Origin: Euphorbia lathyris
Lineage: Eukaryota > Streptophyta > Magnoliopsida > Malpighiales > Euphorbiaceae
Direction: 5' to 3'
Assembly (NCBI RefSeq): GCF_963576675.1
Contig: NC_088917.1
Location: 76,742,610 to 76,806,609, forward strand
DNA: 64,000 nt
Shown: one piece after another, positions 42,597 through 54,053 of the stretch
How the letters are laid out: each line of letters opens with the position of its first letter
How positions within the stretch are numbered: position 1 is the stretch's first letter
Translations under genes and position numbers: made by a program
Notes under the pieces: model-generated
Told to the model about the DNA's origin: nothing
The model's database searches: none
The model's input: only the letters and a program-made list of their open reading frames with translations

Positions 42597-43183
42597 AAAA
42601 ATAGGATAGGGATGAAATTTAACCATAATGGTTTAAGGAAAGGGCAGACTTAACTTCTGCGTATGAAATTATGTAAATTTAATCTTAGTATAAATTTAAT
42701 CCTAATGTTTCTAAACAAGATTAAATTTAGCTTTATATTATCAAAAATTTGAAAAACTGGTTCGACTAGTATTTAACTGTTACTTTAGATCTTCCAAATA
42801 TCAATTATGGCTAAGATTTTTAGTGTATTACTAATAAAATTACAATGTGAAAAACTAATGGTGCTACATATAAGTTAATTACAATTTTTTTTGTCAAACT
42901 GTTTAAAATATTTACTGTGTTAATATAGTTACAAAACACCAATACAAAATGTATGAAACATGTTTAATTTATTTGCAAACTTATTTGAACGTGTTTATAA
43001 GGTTCGATTAACAGTTAAATAATAGTCATACCGATCTTTTCAAAATTTCGATAGCGAGGACTAAAATTGATCTTGATGGAAAACGTTACATTTAAATTTA
43101 CATAGTTTCATACGTTATGTATACATCCGCTCTTTACTTGAAACGTTAGGGTTAAATTTTAACTAATATCCCTATAAAAATTC
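42597..43183. repeat. foldback element with roughly 100-200-bp imperfect arms
   Basis: The left arm has AGGGATGAAATTTAACC, GCGTATGAAATTATGTAAAT and GTATTTAACTGTTA. The right arm carries their near reverse complements (GGTTAAATTTTAACTAATATCCCT, ACATAGTTTCATACG, TAACAGTTAAATA). No coding content; borders approximate; TSD not resolved. Confidence 0.65.
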
Positions 43184-43255
43184 TCAATCATTGAACTTCT
43201 GGAGAAGTTGTTAGTGTGCTTTGTAAAATAGAATAACAATCTCTACTTAGTTAAA

Positions 43256-43726
43256 GGGTAAATTACACATATGACCACTGAACTTTACTCTTTTTTAACA
43301 TTATGATCACCGAACTTCAAAACTTAACATAAAAGCCACTCAATTTTACAATTTTTAACATCTGCGACCACTCAATGCCTCAAAACGACCGTTGACGGCC
43401 TCAAAATAAAAAACTCAAAGAGTTAATGATATTTTAAGTACCTTTAATTCTTGAAAATTTTCGTTTTGGAATCATTTAGGTGTTGTTTGGTTAGGAGAGA
43501 GAGTGAATTTTTAGAGAGAGAAACCTAAAAAATGTGATTTTGGAAAATAAAAAATATGATTTCATGGTAAATGTCGTTCTGAACAACTTTAATTCTTGAA
43601 CATTTTCAACTTGAGGTCGTTAACGGTCATTTTGAGGAGTTAGTTAAAATTGAATGCACAAAAATGTTAAAAAGTGTCAAGTTATGTTATGTTTTGAAGT
43701 TCAATGACCATGGGTGTAATTTACCC
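43256..43726. mobile_element. foldback MITE with iterated arms
   Basis: The ends GGGTAAATTACAC pair with GTGTAATTTACCC; the arms include GACCACTGAACTT, GATCACCGAACTTC and GACCACTCAA-type units, each about 30 bases apart, on the left, with reverse complements on the right. The flanks TTAGTTAAA and TTAGCTGAA differ at two of nine positions, a possible decayed 9-bp TSD. Confidence 0.7.
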
Positions 43727-43752
43727 TTTAGCTGAATTACCTCTAACTCAAC

Positions 43753-44178
43753 TAGACCTGTTTACGGGTTCGAGCACCGGCCCGGTCCGTGTCCTCTGGA
43801 CCGGACTTGGACATGCTAATTTTTCTCTAGGCTTAGTTCGGCCCAGGTCCACTAAAGCCCGCCTCTTTTTTGAGCAGGCTTGGGATTTATAAAAATAGAA
43901 CAGGCCGGTCCAGTTTCGTCCGCCTATTGATATTAATTAATAAATTTTATATATTTATATATTAATATTTATTTTTAAATAAAATTTAATTTTTTATTAT
44001 TAAAAGTTATACATATATATTTAGGTCGGTTTATATGGACTGGACTCGAACCTAACCCAGTCCAAACCGCCTAAATTAACAACATGCTGGACTAGACTTG
44101 GGTTGAGCATTTTTAGGTGAAAGCCCGCTTGGCTTGGCCCGGCCCGAGCCTAGCCTAGCCCAGTCCGAATCATGTCTA
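43753..44178. mobile_element. hAT MITE with perfect 8-bp TSD
   Basis: The ends TAGACCTG and CATGTCTA are inverted repeats, and AACTCAAC is duplicated exactly at 43745-43752 and 44179-44186. The arms are rich in CCGGCCCGG and GGCCCGGCCCGAG phrases around an AT-rich centre. No coding content; 426 bp. Confidence 0.85.
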
Positions 44179-44908
44179 AACTCAACTCATTGATTCTGAA
44201 CACGTTTTGCTTCCGCTGAAATAGTTTGAGATTCCGGGTCTGTTTGGTTCAGCTGTTAGCTAATAGCTGTTGCGGTTGCTGTTAGCTGTTTGTAGTTGCA
44301 GTAAGCTGTTAGCAGTTGCTATTAGCTGTTTAATTACTAGTGTTTGGTAAAATTATATTGAACTGATGTTCGGATTTAAAATGTCTAAAATGGACATGTT
44401 TTAAATTAATCAACGATTAAATTATAAAAGGGATAAAACTGTGCAATTTTACTCCTAATATTAGCAAGTTGGGTCGGTTTTTGTGATTTAATAATAAAAT
44501 TGAAAATTAATATTATAAATTTGGTAAAATATTTGAATTTTTTTGTCCAACTCGTACAAAAGACAATATATATATATATATATATATATTATTTTTAAAA
44601 AAAAAAAATCATGTCTAATCATATGTTTGTGATCTGTTACTAACGATGATAAAATGGTGCACGTGTGAAGTGTAGATAACAATATTAATAACTAAAAAAA
44701 CAGTTTAATAAATTATTTCTCAAATTGACCTTACTTGTCAATGTTAAGGGTAAAATTGCTTTTGTCTGCCAATATTAGGGGTATAAATGCACAATTTTAA
44801 ACGTTAAGGGTAAAATTACTCCTAGCTATAAATGTTATGGATATTTTTGCACATTATCCTATTATAAAATAAAAAAAATGTGTTACACAAATTAATAAAA
44901 CTAATCTA

Positions 44909-45175
44909 CTCTCTCTTTTAGATCTATCTTCTCTTTTTCAGATCTGGCTTCTCTCTCTCAGATCTGTTGTCATGGTAAAGAATTTTTATGAAGATGGAGA
45001 ATTTTGAGATCTATCTTCTCTCTCTCAGATCTATTTCTCTCTTTTAGATCTTTTTTCTCTCTTTTAGATCTATCCTCTCTCTCTCAGATCTATTTCTCTC
45101 TTTTATATCTTTTTCTCTCTTTTAGATCTTTTTCTCTCTTTTAGATCTATCTCCTCTCTCTCTCTCTCTCTCGGC
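44909..45175 (+). repeat. LINE 5' UTR of CTCTCTTTTAGATCT repeats
   Basis: About ten GATCT-containing units, mostly CTCTCT(T/C)TTAGATCT or CTCTCTCAGATCT, 16-20 bases apart, followed by a (CT)n run before the ORF1 ATG. Plant L1 transcription starts from an internal promoter, so these repeats are the likely promoter region. Confidence 0.8.
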
Positions 45176-45183
45176 TAGGGTTC

Positions 45184-47270
45184 ATGGTAAAGCGTGTTAG
45201 GGATAGATCTAGGGAGAGGGGGGCTGTGGCCGGCGAGGGGGGGTCGGATCTGGAGGGGATTTGCGGCAAGGAAGGGGGCGGTGGCCTGGTGGTTTGGGGC
45301 GAGAAGGGTGAGGCAAGTTTTGTTGGCGGCGAGCGTGCACCTGGTGTAGATCGGGGCGGGGCGCTTGGCGGGGTGGAGGCAGGGGAATCCAGGGGCGTCG
45401 GTAGGGATCTCGTGGGCATGGATGGTGCGTCGGCAGGGTTCTCGCGGGCGCCGCCCGTGCGGCTGGGGACGGATCTTTGCGATCCACAGGCGGCAGATTC
45501 GACAAGGTTGTCGCGGCTGGGTGCGGATCAATGGGAGATACGGGCGGCTGGGTTTTCTGATGCCGGGGGTAAGGCTCCCCCAATCTCGAGGGGAGAAGTG
45601 GGGCCGGGGGTGCCTGGCGCAGGGCTATGCGCCGATAGTGCCGGGCACTGCCCAGGCGCTGCCGGCTCCTCGGTCGGGCAGTGGGCTGGGGCTGTCGGCG
45701 CAGTGCCTTGCGCGGGATCCTCTCCTCCGGGCTGTGAGGGGCAGGCAGGGGCTACGACGGGGAGGCAGGCTGCCTCGGGTCTGGATGTTTCTAATAATTC
45801 GGGAAGGGTGGGTGTTGTAGGAGTAGCTTATGGGAAGACGGTCTCCCCCAGACCTAGGGTTCAGATGAGCGAGATTGGTAAAAACTCTTGGAAGGACACG
45901 GTCATGGGGGTGGCTGAGGAAGAGCCGGTTTTAGAGGAAGTTTTAATGGTGGGAGATTCTGATGATATGTTCTCAGATTCTGATGAGGAAGATAATGGCC
46001 AGGAGGATCCTCTCTGTCCGGTCATTAGACTTTCCGCTGCAGAGAAGCGTGAGCTTAGAGAGAAGTGGAAGGTGTCTTTGATTGTTACTGTCCTGGGTAA
46101 GCGAATTAGTTTTAACTATTTTGCCCAAAGAATACAAGCGCAGTGGGCAAGGAAAGGTAAAGTTAGTATTACTGACCTGGAAAATGACTACTATGTCATT
46201 AAATTTACTAGGGTTGAGGATTATAATTCGATTATCAAGGGAGGCCCATATATCATTTCCAATCATGTTTTGGCCTTAAGGCCTTGGGTTCCTAATTTTA
46301 ATCCTCACGACTGTTCGGTTAACAGGATCTTGACTTGGGTAAGATTCCCGGGCCTTCCCATTGAGTACTACAGTGAAAACTTTCTGAGTAAAATAGGAGG
46401 TTTGGTTGGTAAGGTCCACCATGTGGACAAGACTACAATTGGGGCCATTAGGGGTAAGTTTGCTAGGGTATGTATAGATGTTGATCTGGCTAAACCTTTA
46501 CTTTCTAAGTTCTGTGTTCAGGATAAAGTGTTCTTTATTGAGTATGAAGGTTTACATAACATCTGTTATGATTGTGGCATGTATGGTCATTCTCAGGAGG
46601 GTTGCCCTAAAAGGGAGAGGGTTGTTATAGAGAGGGTTGAGAGTAGTGTGCGGATTACTGGAGGGAACCAGGGGTATGAAGGGAACTTTGGTCCCTGGAT
46701 GGTGGCAAAGAGGCCCGCTAGACGTAGGAATCAACCTGCAGTGGTTCACAATCGTCCTCCTGATATCAACACAAATTCTAAGTCCCTTTCTCCTAAAGCT
46801 ACTGTTATTCCAAATGTCAAGGAGAAGCCTGTCCTCAAAGCTAGAAAGGAGGCTGGGGTTTCTTCAGTAGCCTTGCCTGGGTCCAGATTTGGGGCCCTGA
46901 TGATTGAGGAAGTTCAAGAGTCAGACCAAGATGAGAATCATATGGATGAGAGTATTCCAGGATTAGAGTCTGTAGATCCAGTCGAGAAGGTGGTTGAATC
47001 TGTGAACCCACTTTTTGTCTCTAAGGATGAAGCCCAGGGGGGACCCTGACCCTTGCAGCTAGAAGGATGAAGAATTCAAATGAGGTTAGTATTCCTGTTC
47101 CTGGTATTGATCCTGGGATTGGGAAATCTATGGGAGTTAACAAAACTAATATGAAAAAGCTTAAAGGAAAACAAAAAAGTGGCCTTAACACTTTGGCGTT
47201 TCCAGATAAGAGGGGGCCCGGGGGTACCTCGGTAAGGCTCTCAGGAGCCCCTAGTAAATACCTAGCTTAG
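45184..47270 (+). pseudogene. LINE ORF1, DUF4283 and CCHC zinc knuckle, one frameshift
   Basis: ATG at 45184 follows the (CT)n tract. Residues 1-230 are Gly/Ala-rich and very GC-rich. Then comes a DUF4283-type nucleic-acid-binding domain (EKWKVSLIVTVLGKRISFNYF, YYVIKFTRVEDYNSIIKGGPY, LTWVRFPGLPIEYYSE, LVGKVHHVD, ARVCIDVDL) and a zinc knuckle CYDCGMYGHSQEGC at about residue 461. A TGA ends this frame at 47047, but the downstream frame (MKNSNEV to LSGAPSKYLA) looks like the true C-terminus and is reached by one shift in a run of six G (47037-47042). ORF1 protein would coat the LINE RNA. The shift could be decay or a sequencing error. Confidence 0.85.
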
Positions 47271-47277
47271 GGTAGGG

Positions 47278-50200
47278 GTGTGGTCAGTTGTCCTCCTTTC
47301 TATGGATTTGTTATTTTGGAATGTTAGGGGTGCGGCTAGCAAGGCTACCCGTATCCATATTAATGATCTTATTAAGCAGTTTAATCCATCTTGTTTTGCT
47401 CTTTTGGAAACTAAGATTAGTGGTGAGAAAGCAGATGAGGTGGTTAAGAAGTTTAAGAACTGGCACTGTGTTAGATCGGAGGCAACTGGCCGGGCTGGGG
47501 GGATTTGGCTTTTTTGGAGGCCAGATCGGATTCATTTTGATATTCTTAGCATGGATAAGCAGTTCATTCATTGTAAAGTGAGTATTTCCGACAATACTCC
47601 CTTTTTTATTACCCTTGTGTATGCTGACCCTATCTTGTCTAATCGAAAACGGCTCTGGGAGGTTCTCTATTCTATGAGTGTCAGCATTTCGGAGCCCTGG
47701 TTTGTGGCGGGTGACTTCAATGATATCGCCTTTATGAGTGATCAGAGAGGGGGATCCAATCATTATGTTAATCGCTGTCTGCATCACAAGAATAGTATGG
47801 ATTTATGTGGGCTTTCCGATCTGGGGGCTTCTGGTCATAAATTCACTTGGAAGCGTAATAATACTTTTGTTCGATTGGACAAAGTCTACGCTAATGTTTT
47901 AGCTCTAACTTCCTTCCCCGAGTGCTCTGTGTTGAACCTCCCGTTCCGTCATTCGGATCATTGTCCTATTTTGTTTAGACTTTTGAGAGGTAAGCATCCT
48001 AGGGGTAAGAGACCGTTCCAGTATCAGTTGGCTTGGGAGTCCCATCCTAAGTTTAAAGAGTTCGTTCATGAGAGTTGGAGACCTCATTCGTATGTACTGC
48101 AAGCTGCTGAAGGGTTCAGGAATAAGGTGCAGGGGTGGAATAGGAATGTGTTTGGGCATATTATCAGAAGGAAGAACAAGTTATTAAAGAGGATGGAGGG
48201 CATTCAACGCAGGTTGGAGGGGAGGTTTGATCATAGCCTTGAGGGCCTCCTCAGAACCCTTCAGAAGGAGCTGGAGGCTGTGCTTAGGCAGGAGGAGTTC
48301 CTTTGGTTCCAGAAGTCTCGGAAGTCCTGGATTAGAGATGGGGATCGTAATACCAAATACTTCCATCTCTCTACCCTGATCAGAAGGCAGAGAAATAGAA
48401 TTGAGGCCATTAAGGATTCTAATGGTGATTGGGTTTATGAAGATGAGGTTATTCGGAACTTAGCCCTGGATTTCTACAGAGAGCTGTTCAAAGAGGAACC
48501 TGTTCTTTTGGAGAGGGCTCACTCTATTGCTACATTTCCTTTAATCAGTGAGGATTGTAGTCAGGAGGCCTTTCAACCTATTTCCCGAAAAGAGATTGAC
48601 CAAGCTATCTTCAGCATTGGGGCTTCTAAAGCTCCTGGGATTGATGGTCTTCCGGCGGGCTTTTACCATAAGCATTGGGATGTAGTGAAGGAAGGCATCT
48701 ATAATTTTGTCTTGGGGGTGTTCAGTGGTTCGAAGGATATTGAGCTGGTTAATAGAACCCTCCTGGTTCTGATTCCTAAGATTGATAAGCCTTCTTCCTT
48801 TTTGCATATGAGACCTATCAGTCTTTGTAATGTTCTTTACAAAACTGTTACAAAGATTGTGGCTAATAGAATCCGTGGCATTCTTCCTGCGATCATTTGT
48901 CAGAATCAGGGTAGCTTTGTGCCTGGTAGACAAATGATGGATAATGTGGTGATCACCCAAGAGATGGTCCACACGATGAAGATTAGGAAGGGGAGGAAAG
49001 GCATTGTGGCTCTGAAGCTGGATTTAGAGAAGGCCTATGATCGAATTAATTGGGATTTCTTGATGGAGAGCCTTGAGAGAGCTAGAATCCCGGACAGTTG
49101 GAGAAGTTTAATTAAGGTATGTATTTCTTCTCCTGTGTTTCAAGTTATGGTCAATGGGGATATGTCGGAGGAATTTTTCCCGGGCAGAGGAATCCGTCAG
49201 GGGGATCCTATGAGCCCTTTCCTTTTTGTTATTGCTATGGAGAGGCTCTCTCACCTGATTCAGGATGCGATTGATAATGGGAGTTTCAACCCTGTGGCGA
49301 TCAACAGCTTCTGTCCCCAGGTGACTCACTTATTCTTTGCAGATGATGTCCTTATCTTTCTTAAGGGTAATGAGGAGCAGTTGAGAGTCATTATGGATAT
49401 TCTGGATTGTTTTTGTTCGGCCTCTGGGCAGAAGCTTAATATCCAGAAATCTAGGATGAGGTGCTCTAAGAATATGAATCAGAGAGTCTGTAAGAGATTA
49501 AGTGATCTCTCAGGTATTCCTCTTACTGATTCTCTTGGGAAGTATCTGGGCGTTCCCCTCCATAGTGAGCGTGTGTCTAAAGGCTCCTTAAAAGAGACTT
49601 TGGATAAAGCTAATTCGAAGTGTGCCACTTGGAAAGCCAAGACTCTGTCTCTTGCTGGCCGCCTCACGTTAATTCAATCTGTTAATTGTGCTGCTCCCAA
49701 TCACATCATGCAGGCTTGTAAGCTTCCGGATCCTGTGCTTAATGATCTTGACAAGATTAACCGTAGGTTCCTGTGGGGGGAAGCTGCGGAGGGCAGGAAG
49801 ATCCATCTTGTGCCTTGGAGTGAGGTTTGCCAGCCTAAAGATTCTGGGGGTCTGGGTATTAGGAAAGCAAAGGACAATAATAAAGTTTTATTAATGAAAC
49901 TCCTTTGGCGTATGTGGCAAAACCCCTCCTCTCTTTGGGTTCGCCTCCTTTGTGGTAAGTATCGGAAAGACAAAATCTTCGGGGGCCCGAAAGAGAGAGT
50001 TGCTAATTGTTCCTTCCTCTGGAAAGGACTTAGTGCTGTGTTTGATGAGTTCTGCTTGGGAGTTGGCCTGGAGGTGGGGAATGGTAAGTCCATTAGTTTC
50101 TGGTTTAATAACTGGATTGGGGGATAAACCGTTAATTGAGGTGTGTTCTTCCCCCCCGCCTAGTGATATACGCAACTGGAGGATTGCCGATGTGGTTGAC

Positions 50201-51338
50201 TCGGAAGGGGACTGGATCTGGTCAAAGTTTGATACTTTCTTTAGCCTTGAGACTCTCCTTAGAATGCGGGGAGTGAAGGTGAGTAATCAAGAGGAAGACT
50301 TGGATAGGCACTGTTGGGCGCTGACTAACAATGGAGTTTATTCTTGCAAATCGGCCTTTGAAGCTTTCTCTCTCTTTAGATCTGATCCTCCCTCGGATGT
50401 GTGGAAGTCGATTTGGACCCTTAAAGTTCCTTTCCGTATTAGGAGTTTCCTGTGGCTGGGCGTTAAGGACAGGCTTCTTACTAATTCGGATAGGCACAGA
50501 AGGCACTTGGCTGATTCTGGAGCTTGCAGTAGATGCAGAGGCCATGTTGAGACTTTGTGCCATGCTCTTAGAGATTGCTCTAATAGTAAAGAGGTTTGGA
50601 GGAAAATTCTCCCACACCATATTTTCTCTTCCTTCATGGCACATTCTGAGGTCGACTGGTTCTCTGATGGTGTTAGAGGAAAGTTGCTTCCATACATGGA
50701 GCATGGTGACATTTTCTTTGCTATTATCTGTCACCAAGTTTGGAAATGGAGAAACGAGGAGATTTTTGGATAGTTTCAAAGGAGAGTCCCTTGCCAGAGC
50801 CTCTCAGTGTTGTGATGTCCATCTCGTGGGATGGAGCAGGCCAAGAGAGGGGGTTGTGAAGCTGAATACTGATGGTTCCTGCCTCAGTAACGGTAAGATT
50901 GCGGCTGGAGGTGTGCTTAGAGATGTAGGGGGCGTCTGGCTTTCTGGGTTCTCCCAGAATTTAGGGTTGGGTTCTTCCTTTTCTGCGGAGCTCTGGGCTA
51001 TTCTTACTGGAATCAATCTTGCTAAAAGGCTGGGTGTTAAGAGGCTCTCTGTGGAGTCTGATAATTTGGAAGCAATCAAAATGATTTCTGAGAATCATTC
51101 TATGGGTCTTAACAGTCGCAACCTCATCAAAGCTATTATAAGGCTTTGCTCCTCCTTTGAGTTCGTAGAGTTCAGACACATTTTTAGAGAGCAGAATCGT
51201 GTTGCTGATCGCTTGGCGGCGGCGGGCCATGAAGGGACGTTAGGCGTTACTACCCTTCCTGTTTCCCCTAGTTTCATCTCTCATCTTCTCTTAGAAGATA
51301 GGATTGGGGTTAGCTTCCCTAGGCTAATTCCTGGGTAG
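47278..51338 (+). pseudogene. LINE ORF2: endonuclease, RT, zf-RVT, RNase H, two frameshifts
   Basis: The start lies seven bases after ORF1; the second Met (LLFWNVRGAASK follows) is also plausible. AP endonuclease: LLETKISG (residue ~44), GDFND, SDHCPI (~226). RT: APGIDGLPAGFY, MRPISLCNVLYK, GSFVPGRQMMDNVV, LDLEKAYDRINW, GIRQGDPMSPFLF and the catalytic FADD (~687-690). A shift in five G (50119-50123) leads to the zf-RVT domain (WKSIWTLKVPFRIRSFLW, CSRCRGHVETLCHAL). A second shift near 50750 leads to RNase H (NTDGSC, AELWAI, ESDN, NRVADRLA) ending TAG at 51338. ORF2 nicks target DNA and reverse-transcribes the LINE RNA. Confidence 0.9.
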
Positions 51339-51373
51339 TTTGTTGTTATTCGTTTTTCTTTTCCTTTTCTACC

Positions 51374-51394
51374 AAAAAAAAAAAAAAAAAAAAA
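51374..51394 (+). other. LINE poly(A) tail
   Basis: About 21 A residues after CTTTTCTACC; its last four may belong to the target duplication. It marks the 3' end of the LINE. Confidence 0.9.
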
Positions 51395-51716
51395 CTAATC
51401 TATATAAAAAACAAAAAAATTATTTAATGCAACAAAATTTTATTCTTCCGGTAATTATGTTGTAGAAATATAAATAATGTTAAAAAATAAACATATTTTA
51501 TGGAAAAAAGAAGGATAATTTTGTCAATAACAAATAACTACAAACAGCTGTTTATGAAAAGCTCCAAATAGGAGCTTTTCGTGAAACGCTCCAAAACGCT
51601 ACAGTTTCCAGAGGAAACGCTAAACGCTGTGGTTATATAAACCTAACCAAACGCTATATTTCCTACGGTTTGGAGTGAAACGCTAAACGCTCATCCGAAA
51701 AGCTAAAACAAACATC

Positions 51717-52192
51717 CACTCCTTCTTAACCTTAGTATTCTGTTTTTTTTTCATGGGTTTATGGACTTCAAGATGTTTCTTCTCACTTCTTAAGCTCAAT
51801 ACATTATGGAATTAAGGGTCACAAGAAAGCCTTTAACTTTGCAACAACATCAATTTAGTCCTAATTAACTTTTAAGTAACAATTCAATTTTAAAATTAGC
51901 AAATTTTGATAAATTGTTTAAATTTTACAAATTTTAGCTTGAGGGTTGAGTTGATATGCTTAAACTTGTATTTGGATTAAATTGATCACGAGACCAACTT
52001 TAAGGACTTTTATGCATCATTGAGGACCTTCTTGATTGCTATCAGAATATGAACATCAAAGACAATTATTAGCATTTTTACCTGATTAACAATCCAGTAA
52101 CGAAGAAAGTGTCTCGACACCACATTTCAAAATATACGGGCATTAAAGTTACCTATAAACACGTCTTAAACCCTCCATTCACCCAAAAGACA
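51717..52192. other. intergenic DNA with weak foldback
   Basis: At about 51808-52030 the phrases AAGGGTCACAAGAAAGCC..CATCAATTTAG and their diverged reverse complements (GGATTAAATTGATCACGAGACC..GGACTTTTATGC) form a degraded foldback repeat. Nothing else recognised. Confidence 0.45.
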
Positions 52193-52299
52193 TTATGGTA
52201 TGAAATTCTTTGTCGCATCAGCAATATGAGCAGCTTGTCCATCTTTAGAAATTGGCAGCTCATTCTTAAGATTAGCACCATTCTGGGATTTGAATTTAT
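52193..52299 (-). other. candidate terminal exon of an unidentified gene
   Basis: On the minus strand a good 3' splice site (TTATTCGTGCAG) precedes a coding-like stretch of about 35 codons beginning KFKSQNGANLKNELP and ending ATKNFIP before TAA. The composition looks protein-like rather than random AT-rich DNA. I do not recognise the protein. A partner stretch may be at 52850-52975 on the same strand (NEELLQDAFALLQQVEKVY in one frame, SDALGKLADNFMKKWKLM in another), followed by a GTAAGT donor, but phase does not match cleanly. It could be a captured or decayed gene fragment. Confidence 0.35.
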
Positions 52300-52974
52300 C
52301 TGCACGAATAAGCAAATTACTCACAATAATAGGGACATGAAAAAGGAAAATATATTCGTTCTAAATAATAAACATGATTCAACAATCCAAGGCCTAAAAA
52401 AAGGATTATGCCCAATGCTAATATGAAAATTGTTTCACATGCTTCAAAGGATAAAGTCGATTGAACTAGAGATCTCGTGAACTAAAAACTGTTTTTATGG
52501 TTGGGGTTTTTGAGAAGAGTATAAAAAAAAAAAATGGTGCTAACAATTTTATTTAATCCGTCAACGTTCTGCGCAATGAAAACCGCACATCATATGCCTA
52601 TTATATAGTCAATAAACAACTTAAAAAGGAGAAAAATAAGTAATAATATCAAGCTATGATCCCACTAACAAATTGATTTAAGCAACTAAACTTTTTTTTT
52701 TTTGATAAAATTTAAGCAACTAAACTAAGACGATGAAAATAGGATAGTTTTAACAGCATATTTTGAATCATTCTAACATTTGTGTGGGACTAAAAATTGG
52801 TTTTCCAAAAGTATATTCACTTACTCATTCCTTCCTTGTGACATCAACTTCCATTTTTTCATAAAGTTGTCAGCTAATTTCCCCAATGCATCACTATTCT
52901 GAGTCTGAGTGTCTCACAATAAACTTTCTCAACCTGCTGAAGAAGTGCAAATGCATCTTGTAGCAATTCTTCAT
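52300..52974. other. region between candidate exon and NB-LRR gene end
   Basis: Mostly AT-rich. It holds the coding-like minus-strand stretch near 52850-52970 noted in the previous entry and could also serve as the NB-LRR 3' UTR. Confidence 0.35.
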
Positions 52975-53633
52975 TTACGCCACCAAATATCCATCAACCT
53001 TTAATTCAATCCTAAGAAATTAATAGCATTATTAATAATATAAATATTAATAATAAAGTGAAAGAATAAATATTATAAAAAGCATTAATTAGTTGTTACT
53101 TACCCATTCTCTTGTAATTGAGATTTTATTGTGTCATCAAGATTTCCTCGGCAATCTAGTTTTGGTGTGCTCAACACTCCGCCACAGAAAATCTTCATTT
53201 CTTCGCATCCGTAAATAACTACTTCTTCTAACAATGGGAATTCGAAGCTGTAATTGCCAGAGCAAAAACTGTTGAGCATATCTAAATGTCTAAGTTCCAA
53301 ATGCTCCAGCTTCTTGAAAATAATCACATCAGCAGCAGCAGCATCATCATCATTGTTTGCAACAATTTCTTCATTCCACACTCATAAACTTGTAATTTCA
53401 CGAGTTGCACCATACTTTTTGCCGTTGATGCTGTAACCAAGCTTGTCATTTTTGGACAACTTTGCACGTTGAGAGTTGTTAGATTTTGGAAAGAAGCTGA
53501 TGATGGTGCTATATTTATCAAATCATAACATCTAATAACTTTCAGAGTTAGAAGATGTTGAAGAATGGGATTGAGTTGTTGTGAGTCTTTCGTCCTTATT
53601 ATATGCTTCAAATTATGAATATCCTCTAACTCT
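52975..53633 (-). pseudogene. NB-LRR resistance gene, 3' LRR part
   Basis: The minus-strand exon from 53633 to 53104 encodes leucine-rich repeats typical of CC-NB-LRR (RPS2-like) proteins: LEDIHNLKHI, LKVIRCYDLINIAPSS, LTTLNVQSCPKMTSLV, then KLEHLELRHLDMLNSF and LLEEVVIYGCEEMKIF. A one-base frameshift near 53365-53380, beside GAT and GCT codon runs, separates the two halves. The exon ends at a consensus donor GGTAAGT (53104/53103). A short last exon at 53011-52975 after TTCTTAG would add GIELKVDGYLVA and a TAA in phase. Such proteins detect pathogen effectors in the cytoplasm. Element E splits the gene at 53633, so no full product is possible. Confidence 0.85.
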
Positions 53634-54053
53634 TGCTGGATTCGATTTGATGGTCTTCGCCGCGGTTACCTGCAAAACAGAACCGGAGACAGGATCTCCG
53701 GGAAAACTCTCCGACGATCAAGTCAGTTTTATGGGAAGATTGGTAAATTGATAATGGTATTGCGGGGAAAAGATGTGAACGTACCTCCCCATTTGCTTCT
53801 ATGTCCTTTTTATAAGTGTTCCTAGGTAACCGCCGGGGGCGGTTACTCTTTTCAGGCCACGTCTCTTACGTGGCTACAAACGTGGTCTCGTTTGTTTTGA
53901 GTGGGAGGTTTAATGCTCCATTTAGGATTTCGGGGCGGTTACTCGTTTTACCCGCTTCCTTTATTCGGAGCCCGTTTGATCTTGAACCATGGGCCTAAGT
54001 ATAGGTTGGGCCCGTGTTTATGATTCGGCCCGGTTTGGTTTCACGGATCATCA
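53634..54053 (-). repeat. Element E 3' LTR
   Basis: TGCTGG...GATCATCA on the plus strand. It lies directly upstream of the antisense gene, so it could influence that gene's transcription. Confidence 0.93.

Larger units (their letters stand above)
44909..51390 (+). mobile_element. L1-type LINE, near full length
   Basis: AAAACTAATCTA occurs at 44897-44908 and again at 51391-51402 after a poly(A) tail, a target-site duplication whose A-run overlaps the tail. Inside are a repetitive 5' UTR, ORF1 with DUF4283 and a zinc knuckle, and ORF2 with AP endonuclease, RT, zf-RVT and RNase H: the plant L1 layout. Only three frameshifts separate it from intact reading frames, so it is a recent insertion. 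Two of these lie in G-runs. Confidence 0.93.
44236..51716. mobile_element. older terminal-repeat element hosting the LINE
   Basis: The left end GTCTGTTTGGTTCAGCTGTT and the right end, read inward, GGATGTTTGTTTTAGCTTTT are similar inverted termini; both sides have reiterated AGCTGTT or AACGCT units. The LINE (44909-51390) lies between them with its own TSD. A foldback of GGGTAAAATTxCTCCTA-like units (about 44433-44872) and an (AT)n run (44566-44589) sit in the left part. The right part has a perfect hairpin GAAAAGCTCC-AAATA-GGAGCTTTTC (51556-51580). Class assignment and TSD are unresolved. Confidence 0.5.

Noticed and set aside
45175..45583. Three overlapping minus-strand Pro-rich frames
   Set aside because: GC-rich shadow of the Gly-rich start of LINE ORF1.
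49701..50175. Minus-strand frames opposite LINE ORF2
   Set aside because: Shadows of ORF2; the sense frame has RT motifs.
52109..52426. 105-aa plus-strand frame
   Set aside because: No motif; the minus strand of the same DNA looks more protein-like and has splice sites.
53816..53998. 60-aa plus-strand frame repeated at 63110-63292
   Set aside because: Inside the element E LTRs.
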